From positions 1-15,768 of the forward strand of contig CBDUGF010000089.1 in the NCBI GenBank assembly GCA_965366835.1: a stretch of DNA of 15,768 bases, written 5' to 3'. Every line of letters starts with the position of its first letter. The stretch's first letter is position 1. Origin of the DNA: JAKGBX01 sp965366835. GTDB lineage: Bacteria > Pseudomonadota > Alphaproteobacteria > Rhodobacterales > Rhodobacteraceae. The position numbers were made by a program, and so were the translations under genes. The notes beneath the pieces are model-generated. The model did no database searches. It worked only from the letters and a program-made list of their open reading frames with translations, and was not told where the DNA came from. Below, one piece after another: positions 1 to 7,098 of this stretch.

Positions 1-308
1 GCGTTGAGAAACGTGGTGGTCTGAAGCGCCTCGTAGAACGGTATCGCGAGGAAAGCCGGCAGCACCGTGAAGGCGGCAAAGAGCGCGGCCAGATCGGCAA
101 GCCCGCCGCGCAGATTACGCGGTCGGCTCGAGAGCGTGATCTGCACCATCACCACGCCGGCAAACCCCAGCATACCGGCATAAAAGAACGCCCGCGCTTC
201 GGCAAAACGCTGGTTCACCAGACCGTGCAGCGCCGGCAGCAGCATGAACAGCGCCATGAACCCGGCCAGAGCCAGGAAGAGCGGGATATGCTGCAAGCGC
301 GGGGTCAT
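1..308 (-). CDS. trkH: TrkH potassium uptake protein, N-terminal part (truncated by window edge)
   Basis: This is the beginning of a membrane protein, about 102 residues, cut off at the window edge. It starts MTPRLQHIPLFLALAG and shows three hydrophobic stretches (about residues 8-26, 40-58 and 70-92), as expected for the first helices of a TrkH-type K+ translocating subunit. The selectivity-filter loops would lie further on and cannot be seen. Identification rests on the helix pattern, similarity to remembered roseobacter TrkH N-termini, and position 66 bases after trkA, which encodes the partner gating subunit. The start is uncertain: the frame is open back to the trkA stop, and ATG at 308 is the first ATG. 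This ATG overlaps the TGA of a 19-codon ORF (364-305), so translational coupling is possible. Confidence 0.75.
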   Translation of the reverse strand, partial: MTPRLQHIPLFLALAGFMALFMLLPALHGLVNQRFAEARAFFYAGMLGFAGVVMVQITLSSRPRNLRGGLADLAALFAAFTVLPAFLAIPFYEALQTTTFLN

Positions 309-374
309 CGGCGCGTCAGACCGATGCGGGGATCGAGGCGGTAACGGAGCGACAGAAGCGGCATCGTTCAGCGC

Positions 375-1751
375 CTAGAAGAAATCGATCGAGACCTGCA
401 ACAGCCTCTCGACCTCGGGCACGTCATCGGCCATCGCAAACAGCACGATCACATCGCCCTCTTCGATGCGCATTCCGCCGGTGGGCTTGAGCACCTTGTC
501 CTTTTTCTGCACCGCGCCGACAAGTACGCCTTCGGGAAAGTCGATATCGCGGATCTGCTGGCCGGTGACCGGCGAGGTCGACAACACCTCGGCCTCGATG
601 ATCTCGGCTTCGGCATCGCCCAGCGAATAGACCCCGCGCACCCGGCCATGGCGGATGTGACGCAGGATCGAGCTGACCGTGGTGGCGCGCGGATTGATAT
701 AGGCGTCGATCCCCATCGGCGCCATCAGCGGCACGAAGGTGGGATCGTTGATCAATGCGATGGCCATCGGGCAGCCGGCCTGCTTGGCGCGCACGGCGGC
801 CAGCAAGTTGGTCTTGTCGTCGTCGGTGACGCAGAGCACCGCATCGGCGCGCTCGATCGCCGCCTCGGCCAGGATCGCGGCATCGAGCCCGTCGCCATTG
901 AGCACGATGGTGCGCTCCAGCGCATCCGCCGCATGTTCGGCCACGGCGCGGCTGCGTTCGATCACCTTGGCGCGGATCCGGGTTTCGCTTTCCTCCAGCG
1001 CCTGGGCCACGGCCAGCCCGACATTGCCGCCGCCGATAATCACCACGCGCTCCTGCTTGTGGGTCTTCTTGCCGAACACTTCGAGCGTGCGCGGCACATC
1101 CTCCGTGGCGACACAGAGATAGCAATCATCGCCCGCCAGGATCTGATCGCCGGCATCGGGCGCGAACAGCCGCCCGCCGCGGCGCAGACCGACCACGATC
1201 ACCTTGAGGGTCGAGAACAGATCGGTGAGCTGTCTGAGCGGCGTGTTGAGCACCGGGCAGTCGGTGCCGATGGTGATGCCCATCAGCTGGACCTTGCCGC
1301 CGAGAAAGGATTCGGTATCGAACGCGGCGGGCACCTTGAGGCGGCGCATCGCGGCCTCTGCGACCTCGCGTTCGGGGCTGATCACCACGTCGATCGGCAT
1401 GTGATCGCGCCGGTAGATATCGGAATAGATTGCCGTGAGATAGCTCTGCGCCCTGAGCCGCGCGATCTTGCGCCGGATCGAGAAGGCCGAATGCGCCACC
1501 TGGCAGGTGACCATGTTGACCTCGTCGGAATGGGTGGCGGCGATGATCATGTCGGCGTCGCGCGCCCCGGCCCGTTCCAGCACATCCGGATAGGAGGCAA
1601 AGCCCGCGATTCCCTGCACATCGAGCGTTTCGGTGGCGCGGCGCACCAGGTCGGCATTGTTGTCGACCACGGTAACGTCGTTGCGCTCGCCCGAGAGATG
1701 CCGCGCGATCTGCCAGCCGACCTGACCCGCGCCGCAGATGATGACCTTCAT
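375..1751 (-). CDS. trkA: TrkA, cytosolic NAD-binding gating subunit of the Trk potassium uptake system
   Basis: The 458-residue protein has two tandem RCK modules, the full TrkA architecture. The first Rossmann fold opens with GAGQVG at residues 7-12 and the acidic strand end at D30; the second has GGGNVG at 240-245 with E265 at the equivalent place. Each is followed by an RCK_C domain (about 145-225 and 375-455). TrkA binds NAD(H)/nucleotides in the cytoplasm and gates the TrkH channel, whose gene follows. An AAGGGG Shine-Dalgarno sequence lies 10 bases before the ATG. The gene is divergent from the lipoprotein gene, so it needs a promoter within 1752-1877. A TTGACC -35-like box lies at 1809-1804 on this strand, but I see no convincing -10. 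In relatives trkA usually follows ntrX directly; here two genes intervene. Confidence 0.96.
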   Translation of the reverse strand: MKVIICGAGQVGWQIARHLSGERNDVTVVDNNADLVRRATETLDVQGIAGFASYPDVLERAGARDADMIIAATHSDEVNMVTCQVAHSAFSIRRKIARLRAQSYLTAIYSDIYRRDHMPIDVVISPEREVAEAAMRRLKVPAAFDTESFLGGKVQLMGITIGTDCPVLNTPLRQLTDLFSTLKVIVVGLRRGGRLFAPDAGDQILAGDDCYLCVATEDVPRTLEVFGKKTHKQERVVIIGGGNVGLAVAQALEESETRIRAKVIERSRAVAEHAADALERTIVLNGDGLDAAILAEAAIERADAVLCVTDDDKTNLLAAVRAKQAGCPMAIALINDPTFVPLMAPMGIDAYINPRATTVSSILRHIRHGRVRGVYSLGDAEAEIIEAEVLSTSPVTGQQIRDIDFPEGVLVGAVQKKDKVLKPTGGMRIEEGDVIVLFAMADDVPEVERLLQVSIDFF

Positions 1752-1814
1752 GGCCGCAGAACCCCTTCTATCGAGTGATTTGCATGGCAGATGGGCGGGC
1801 GCGGGTCAATTGCT

Positions 1815-1843
1815 TTGTCAGCGCCGATGCGGCGGCCTATGAT
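1815..1843 (+). promoter_or_regulatory. Sigma70-type promoter of the lipoprotein gene
   Basis: TTGTCA at 1815-1820 and TATGAT at 1838-1843 are separated by exactly 17 bases. Each hexamer matches the housekeeping consensus at five of six positions. Transcription would start near 1850, giving a 5' leader of about 28 bases before the ATG at 1878. It is the best promoter match I found by eye in the window. Confidence 0.62.
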
Positions 1844-1877
1844 AGGTCATCGCATCCTCGCAGAAGTGAGAAAAGCC

Positions 1878-2339
1878 ATGAAAATCCGCGCATTGCTGGT
1901 CTTCGTCCTGCTCGGGGCCTGTGCGCCGCTGGGGGTCTATTACAAAGCCGGGGCGCCGGTGGCCAAGGCGGACCGGGCGCTGCTGGATTGCCGGGTAACG
2001 GCCGCCAACAAGGTGCCGGTGCGCCAGGTCACACGGGTGATCCCGGGGCCGCGCATCCCGCCGCGCAAGGTCTGTGATGCCAAGGGCAACTGCACGCTCA
2101 TTCCCGGTCACTACCTGCCGCCCGATTTCGTCATCGAAGATGCCAACGAGGGCTTGCGCAATCAGGTGGTGATGCAATGCATGAATGATGCCGGCTATCA
2201 ATTCCTGCGTATCCCGAATTGCCCGGCCGCCATTTCCCAGGCGGTAACGCCGCAGCAGACCAAGGTTTTCCCGCGGCTCGCCGAAAACTCCTGCGTGGTG
2301 CGCAAGAGCGGGGTCTGGCAGATTCTGACGCCGGGCTGA
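1878..2339 (+). CDS. Small secreted lipoprotein with six conserved-looking cysteines, function unknown
   Basis: The 153-residue protein begins MKIRALLVFVLLGAC: two basic residues, a short hydrophobic core and an L-G-A-C lipobox, with the acylated cysteine at residue 15. The mature part would be lipid-anchored in the periplasm. It carries six further cysteines (38, 66, 72, 101, 115, 139), an even number that fits three disulfides, and a proline-rich stretch around residues 56-82. No catalytic motif is recognisable and I assign no function. The ATG at 1878 is preferred over an upstream one at 1791 because it gives an immediate signal peptide and because the predicted promoter lies between them. 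The gene stands alone, divergent from trkA and convergent with the kinase gene, with 7 bases between the two stop codons. Confidence 0.85.
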   Translation: MKIRALLVFVLLGACAPLGVYYKAGAPVAKADRALLDCRVTAANKVPVRQVTRVIPGPRIPPRKVCDAKGNCTLIPGHYLPPDFVIEDANEGLRNQVVMQCMNDAGYQFLRIPNCPAAISQAVTPQQTKVFPRLAENSCVVRKSGVWQILTPG

Positions 2340-2350
2340 GCCGCGCTCAG
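2336..2350. terminator. Perfect hairpin containing both convergent stop codons
   Basis: CTGAGC (2336-2341) and GCTCAG (2345-2350) form a perfect 6-bp stem with a 3-base loop. The TGA of the lipoprotein gene and the TGA of the kinase gene each lie in one arm. It has no T-tract on either side, so it is at best a weak intrinsic terminator or a 3'-end stabiliser for both transcripts. Confidence 0.35.
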
Positions 2351-3297
2351 ACGGAACCGAGATAGCTTTCAATCGCGGCGATGGCGCGGCTGCGGTGCTT
2401 GTGGGCATGATAGCTTTCGCAAAAGCGCAGCAGCAGCTGATCGCCGACAAAGACCGGCAGCAGGCGGCTGCGCTCTGCCTCGCTCAACAACCCGCCGCCG
2501 AGGAAGGCGTCGAGATCGCGCTTGTCGATCCCGCTCTCACGCGGCTCATCGGGGCTGTCGCTCTGCAATTGGTGCCACACCAGAAAGCGCGCCACCATGC
2601 GGGCGATTGGTAACAAGGCCGGACCCTGGATATCGACGCCACAGAGCCGCTCGCCGTCATGCATCAGGTTGAGATCGACAAAATCGCCATGGCCGAGGGA
2701 GCGCACAAGGCGGGCGCCGCGGGCGGCCAGCGCGCGCTCTGCGATGGCCGCGATCAGGCGGGTGGCCAGCGCCTGATCCGCCGCAGAAAGATGCGAGATA
2801 TCGGTGGCCCGGGCGCGGCGTGCCCAATGCCGGGCGCCGAAGCCGGCGATCTCGCGACGCGGTGCGGTATAGGCGGCCAGCCAATCGGCGGCCAGGCGCA
2901 ACAGCCGGGCGCGCTCCGTTGCCGGGGCTGCGGCCAGACTATCGCGCAAGCGTTGGCCGGGCACATGGTCAAGCAGGATCAGCCCCTGTTCGGGCAGCGC
3001 CAGCAGGCAGCGATTTACGCCAAATCGCGGATCGGCGAGCTGGGCCGCGGCATAATCGAGCTCGGCCTGCATACGGGTGATGATGGCGGCGGCGTCATTT
3101 GTCAGGAAGCGTTTGAGCACCACCGGCCTGCCCTGCCAATCGGCGCGAAACACCACCGCGTCGGGCTTGATCGCGAGCGCTTCGCGCAACTCGAGCCCGG
3201 CCAGCGCCGGGAGCTGCGCGCAAAGGCTATCGAGCGCTTCGGCCGCTGAGCGCGCGTGCTCAAGCTTTTGCAGGCGTTTTTCCAGAGCGCGGCCCAT
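2347..3297 (-). CDS. APH/choline-kinase-fold phosphotransferase-like protein, substrate unknown
   Basis: The 316-residue protein has the small-molecule kinase (APH) fold signatures: VVLKRF with candidate ATP-binding K62, an acidic E79 that could pair with it, a hinge near LILLDHVPG (106-114), and the Brenner-type motif HGDFVDLN at 203-210 with likely catalytic D205 and metal-binding N210. The second metal ligand is D222 in VDIQG. Most family members have another acidic residue two places later where this one has Q224. Substrate cannot be read from sequence: aminoglycosides, choline, sugars and lipid-linked substrates are all known in the fold. I chose ATG 3297, 10 bases after the ntrX stop, because the upstream part of the frame (to 3456) overlaps ntrX and looks like its shadow. 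It is probably the last gene of the ntr operon. Confidence 0.82.
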   Translation of the reverse strand: MGRALEKRLQKLEHARSAAEALDSLCAQLPALAGLELREALAIKPDAVVFRADWQGRPVVLKRFLTNDAAAIITRMQAELDYAAAQLADPRFGVNRCLLALPEQGLILLDHVPGQRLRDSLAAAPATERARLLRLAADWLAAYTAPRREIAGFGARHWARRARATDISHLSAADQALATRLIAAIAERALAARGARLVRSLGHGDFVDLNLMHDGERLCGVDIQGPALLPIARMVARFLVWHQLQSDSPDEPRESGIDKRDLDAFLGGGLLSEAERSRLLPVFVGDQLLLRFCESYHAHKHRSRAIAAIESYLGSV

Positions 3298-3307
3298 CGC
3301 GGGCGGC

Positions 3308-4723
3308 TCAATCGGCGTCTTCGCGCGCCGCCTCATCCACCGTCGCCACCCGGGCGCCGGATTTGTTGGTGGTGACCACGCCGAGGCTCTTGAGCTTGCG
3401 GTGCAGCGCCGAGCGCTCCATGCCGACAAACTGCGCCGTGCGCGAGATATTGCCACCGAAACGGTTGATCTGGGTCAGCAGGTATTCGCGCTCGAACGCC
3501 TCGCGGGCTTCGCGCAGCGGCAGCGTCGCCAGCACCCCCGAGAGCACGACCCGGCCCTCCTCGCTGCCGGTCTCGTCCTCAGAGGGCAGTTCCTTGGCGG
3601 TGATCTCGCCCGAGCCATCGCCGAGGATCAGCAGCCGCTCGATCACGTTCCTGAGCTGGCGCACGTTGCCCGGCCAGGTCATGGTCTGCAACAGCGCCAC
3701 CGCTTCGTCCGAAATCGGGCGCAGCGGCAGGCCCTGACTCTGGTTGAAATCGGCGATGAAATGCTCGGCGAGAAGCGGGATATCCTCGCGCCGTTCTTCC
3801 AGCGACGGCACGGCGATCGGCACCACGTTGAGCCGGTGATAAAGCTCTTCCCGGAATCGCCCGCCGGCGATTTCGGCCTGCAGATCGCGCGAGGTCGACG
3901 AGATCACCCTGAGATCGACGCGCACCTTGTCGGCGCCTCCGACCCGCAGGAATTGCTGATCCACCAGCACGCGCAGGATCTTGCCCTGGGTGCCGGGCGG
4001 CATGTCGGCCACCTCGTCGAAATAGATCACCCCGCCATGGGCCTCTTCCAGCAAGCCGGGCTCGACCCCGCGCTCGGGGGTTTCGCGACCGAACAGCACC
4101 TCTTCCATGCGCTCGGGCTCGATCGAGGCGCAGCCGACCACGACGAACGGGCCCTCCTTGCGTGCCGAATGGGCATGGATATAGCGCGCGGCGATCTCCT
4201 TGCCGACGCCGGAGGGGCCGGACAGCATCACCCGGCCATTGGATTTCGTCACCTTGTCGAGCTGGCCGACCATGGTGCGGAACGAGGTCGAGGCGCCGAT
4301 CATCTCGGCGCTGGTGATGTCCTTGCGCTTCAACTGGGTGTTCTCGCGGCGCAGGCGCGAGGTCTCCATGGCGCGCCGGATCACCACCAGAAGCTGGTCG
4401 ATGTTGAACGGCTTCTCGATGAAATCGTAGGCGCCCTGCTTGATCGCGGCCACCGCGATCTCGATATTGCCATGGCCCGAGATGATCACCACCGGCACAT
4501 CCGGGTTGTCGCGCTTCACCGCCTTCAAGATGTCGATCCCGTCCATCCGGCTGTCCTTGAGCCAGATATCGAGGATCAGCAGCGCCGGTGGATCGGCCTT
4601 GACGGCGCTCATTGCATCATCGGAATTGCCCGCCAGCCTCGTGGCATAGCCCTCGTCTTCGAGAATATCGGAAATCAATTCCCGGATGTCGCGTTCGTCA
4701 TCCACGATCAGAATGTCACTCAT
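3308..4723 (-). CDS. ntrX: NtrX, response regulator of the NtrY/NtrX pair, without the GAFTGA loop
   Basis: The protein has 471 residues. The receiver domain has acidic residues D8/D9, phosphoacceptor D52 in LILDIWL and K104 in EKPF. The AAA+ domain follows with Walker A GPSGVGKE at 169-176, Walker B VIYFDEV at 232-238 and sensor-2 WPGNVRQL at 350-357. The Fis-type helix-turn-helix lies around 422-446. The sigma54-contact motif GAFTGA, expected shortly after LFG (210-212), is absent; TPERG stands there, so activation through sigma54 is unlikely. ATG 4723 is preferred because GAGG lies 6 bases upstream. A GTG at 4735, overlapping the ntrY TGA, would add four residues. NtrX is known in alphaproteobacteria as a regulator of nitrogen, redox and envelope genes. 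It lies directly after its kinase gene ntrY. Confidence 0.95.
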   Translation of the reverse strand: MSDILIVDDERDIRELISDILEDEGYATRLAGNSDDAMSAVKADPPALLILDIWLKDSRMDGIDILKAVKRDNPDVPVVIISGHGNIEIAVAAIKQGAYDFIEKPFNIDQLLVVIRRAMETSRLRRENTQLKRKDITSAEMIGASTSFRTMVGQLDKVTKSNGRVMLSGPSGVGKEIAARYIHAHSARKEGPFVVVGCASIEPERMEEVLFGRETPERGVEPGLLEEAHGGVIYFDEVADMPPGTQGKILRVLVDQQFLRVGGADKVRVDLRVISSTSRDLQAEIAGGRFREELYHRLNVVPIAVPSLEERREDIPLLAEHFIADFNQSQGLPLRPISDEAVALLQTMTWPGNVRQLRNVIERLLILGDGSGEITAKELPSEDETGSEEGRVVLSGVLATLPLREAREAFEREYLLTQINRFGGNISRTAQFVGMERSALHRKLKSLGVVTTNKSGARVATVDEAAREDAD

Positions 4724-4731
4724 CGTTTGCC

Positions 4732-6999
4732 TCACACTGCTACCTGTTCATTTTCATTGCTCAAATCTGTGTCATGCGCCGGAGCGACCGGCAGCCGGAT
4801 GACCGCCATCGCGCCGGCATGGGCGCCCTCTGCAAACGGCGCCGCATCCTCCAGCGCCAGGCTGCCACCATGCTCTTCAATGATCTTCTTCACGATCGGC
4901 AGGCCGAGGCCGGTGCCCTTGTCGCGGGTCGTAACGTAGGGCTCGAACAGCCTGGCGCGATCTTCCGGCAGGCCGATGCCGTTGTCGGCGATGGTGATCA
5001 GCGCGTGGCCGTCTTCGCGCCGGGTGGCGATCCGGATCTCGGGGGAATAGCCCTCTGCGTCATGGGTTTCGCGCCAGGTCTCGGTCGCCTCGCCGGCGTT
5101 CTTGATCAGGTTGGTCAGGGCCTGGCTGATCATGGTGGCGTCAAATTCGCCGGTCAGCGGATCATCGCAGAGATCGGCGCGAATCTTCACACCCGGCTGG
5201 CCGGATTTCTGCAACACCACCGCATCATTGACCAGGACCGAGAGATCCTCGTGGCGCCGGTCGGGTTCGGGCATGCGGGCGAATTTCGAGAATTCATCGA
5301 CAATGCGGCGCAGATCGCCGGTCTGGCGCACGATCACATCGGTAAGCTCGCCAAGCTTGGCCGCTTCTGGCTCGGGCAGTTCACGGGAAAACTTGCGTTT
5401 GATGCGCTCGGCGGAGAGCTGGATCGGGGTCAGCGGGTTCTTGATCTCATGCGCGATGCGGCGCGCGACATCGCCCCAGGCCGCCATCCGCTGGGCACTG
5501 ACCAGATCGGTGACGTCATCGAAGGCCAGCACATAACCCTCGAGTTCGCCATCCTCGCCCATCCGCGTCGAGATCCGCACCAGCAGGTTTTCCAGCCGCC
5601 CGCCGCGCGACACCTTGACCTCCTCCTGCACCATCTGCCCGGCGCTCTTGCGCAGCGTGTGGAACAGCGGGCCAAACTCCGGCACAGCCACGCCAATGGC
5701 GAGCTGGGATTGATCCTCGTACCAATCCATCAGCCGTTCGGCCGAGCGGTTGACGAAAGTGATGCGCCCCTCGGGATCGAGCCCGACGACGCCCGAAGTG
5801 ACCGAGCTGAGCACGGAATCGAACAGCCGGCGGCGGCGTTCGATCTGGTCGGTATTGCTGAGCAGGGTGTCGCGCTGGCCCTTGAGCTGGTGCGTCATCT
5901 GGTTGAAATAGCGCCCCAGCATGGCGATTTCATCGTCGCCCTCCTCCTCGATCACCTGCACGTCGAGATCGCCGGCGCCGACCTGCTGCGCCGCCCCCGC
6001 CAGCCGCCCGACCGGGCGCGCCAACCGTTCGGCAAACCATAGCCCGAGCCAGATCGCGGCCAGGATCAGGATCACCGCGAAGCCGAGATAGAGCAGACCG
6101 AACTCGAACAGCACCCTGCCGCGCTCGGATTCAAGCTGATTGTAGAGCCGCACCGTCTGTTGCGTTTCATCGAGCAGGCCCAGGATCTTGCCATCGACCT
6201 CGCGGCTGACATAGACCAGCCGGTCGGGGAAGTTGGCCAGCGGCACAATGGCGCGGAACTCGTTGTTGGCCCAATCCTGGATCACCGCGATGCCATTGTC
6301 GCGTGCCAGCGCGATCTGGGCCGGGGTCGGACGCTCGAATTCAAACAGATACGAGCGTTCGCCGCGCGCCCGCAGCCCGCCGGTGCCGTCGATCACATAG
6401 GCTTCGCGCATCGCCGGCTGAAACCGGCGCTGGCCGAGCGTGAGCACTTCGCGGATTTCCGGATCCTGCATGATCGGGGTGGCGGAACGCGCCAGATCGA
6501 TCATCTGGGCGATGGATTGCGCGCTGTCTTCGAGCGCCGAGCGGTGTTCGGCTTCATAGGCCTGGGCGGCGGAAAACGACGCGCCCACCACGGAGCGGAC
6601 GCGCTCGGAAAACCAGCCTTCGAGTCCGATATTCACCGTCAGCACCGCGAAGATCGCCACCGTGATCGTCGGGATCAGCGCCATGATGGCAAACACGCCG
6701 GTGAGCCGCAGGTGCAAGCGCGACCCCGCCGAGCGCGCCCGCCGGTCCGAGACCATGCGCGCCACGCGTTGCAGCACCAGCGCCGCCACCACCAGCACAT
6801 AGACCAGATCGGCCAACATGACGAAGCGCAGCCCCGGCGAGGACGCGCCCTGTTGCAGCGGACCCAGCACCAGATAGGTCGCCAACACCAGCACCGGCGC
6901 CAGCAGCACCAGCCCGAGCGTGGCGAAATTCTGCGCGCGGCGTTGCCTGCGCAGGCGCACCAGCCTGTTCCATGTCGATTGTCGTGTTCGGGAGACCAC
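4732..6999 (-). CDS. ntrY: NtrY, membrane-bound sensor histidine kinase
   Basis: From GTG 6999 the protein has 755 residues, the usual NtrY size. A basic N-terminus leads to hydrophobic segments near 25-46, 58-78 and 97-122, an extracytoplasmic sensor region of about 170 residues, and a further helix at about 299-322. A HAMP linker (about 323-375) and a PAS domain (about 388-500) follow. The HisKA motif AHEIKNPLTP carries phosphorylated H517; the ATPase domain has NLIKNAGEA (N634), DNGIGLP (672-678) and GTGLGLP (695-701). Partner is NtrX. AGAGGG lies 6 bases before GTG 6999; a GTG at 7038 in the same frame would add 13 residues but lacks such a site. About 100 bases separate it from ntrC, the largest gap in the operon. 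Confidence 0.95.
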   Translation of the reverse strand: MVSRTRQSTWNRLVRLRRQRRAQNFATLGLVLLAPVLVLATYLVLGPLQQGASSPGLRFVMLADLVYVLVVAALVLQRVARMVSDRRARSAGSRLHLRLTGVFAIMALIPTITVAIFAVLTVNIGLEGWFSERVRSVVGASFSAAQAYEAEHRSALEDSAQSIAQMIDLARSATPIMQDPEIREVLTLGQRRFQPAMREAYVIDGTGGLRARGERSYLFEFERPTPAQIALARDNGIAVIQDWANNEFRAIVPLANFPDRLVYVSREVDGKILGLLDETQQTVRLYNQLESERGRVLFEFGLLYLGFAVILILAAIWLGLWFAERLARPVGRLAGAAQQVGAGDLDVQVIEEEGDDEIAMLGRYFNQMTHQLKGQRDTLLSNTDQIERRRRLFDSVLSSVTSGVVGLDPEGRITFVNRSAERLMDWYEDQSQLAIGVAVPEFGPLFHTLRKSAGQMVQEEVKVSRGGRLENLLVRISTRMGEDGELEGYVLAFDDVTDLVSAQRMAAWGDVARRIAHEIKNPLTPIQLSAERIKRKFSRELPEPEAAKLGELTDVIVRQTGDLRRIVDEFSKFARMPEPDRRHEDLSVLVNDAVVLQKSGQPGVKIRADLCDDPLTGEFDATMISQALTNLIKNAGEATETWRETHDAEGYSPEIRIATRREDGHALITIADNGIGLPEDRARLFEPYVTTRDKGTGLGLPIVKKIIEEHGGSLALEDAAPFAEGAHAGAMAVIRLPVAPAHDTDLSNENEQVAV

Positions 7000-7057
7000 C
7001 CGCCACCCTCTTGATCTTGTGCCGCAACCGCGGCGCACCGCTTCATGTCGTGATCTT

Positions 7058-7077
7058 CATTCGCGCTGAGGCGAATG
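7058..7077 (-). other. Intercistronic stem-loop between ntrC and ntrY
   Basis: Between the ntrC stop and ntrY start, CATTCGC (7058-7064) and GCGAATG (7071-7077) make a perfect 7-bp stem with a 6-base loop. No T-tract follows in the transcription direction, so full termination is unlikely. It could act as a processing or stability element that separates ntrBC and ntrYX expression. The rest of the gap shows no convincing promoter to my eye. Confidence 0.4.
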
Positions 7078-7098
7078 CGCCACGGTTCTGTTGCGGTT

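Noticed and set aside
1791..1877. N-terminal extension of the lipoprotein from ATG 1791
   Set aside because: It would bury the signal peptide 29 residues in and start upstream of the predicted promoter.
3077..4939. A 620-codon open frame on the plus strand opposite ntrX
   Set aside because: It is the complement of a high-GC gene; its product is rich in H, Q, R, G and D with no domain, typical of antisense shadows at strong third-position GC bias.
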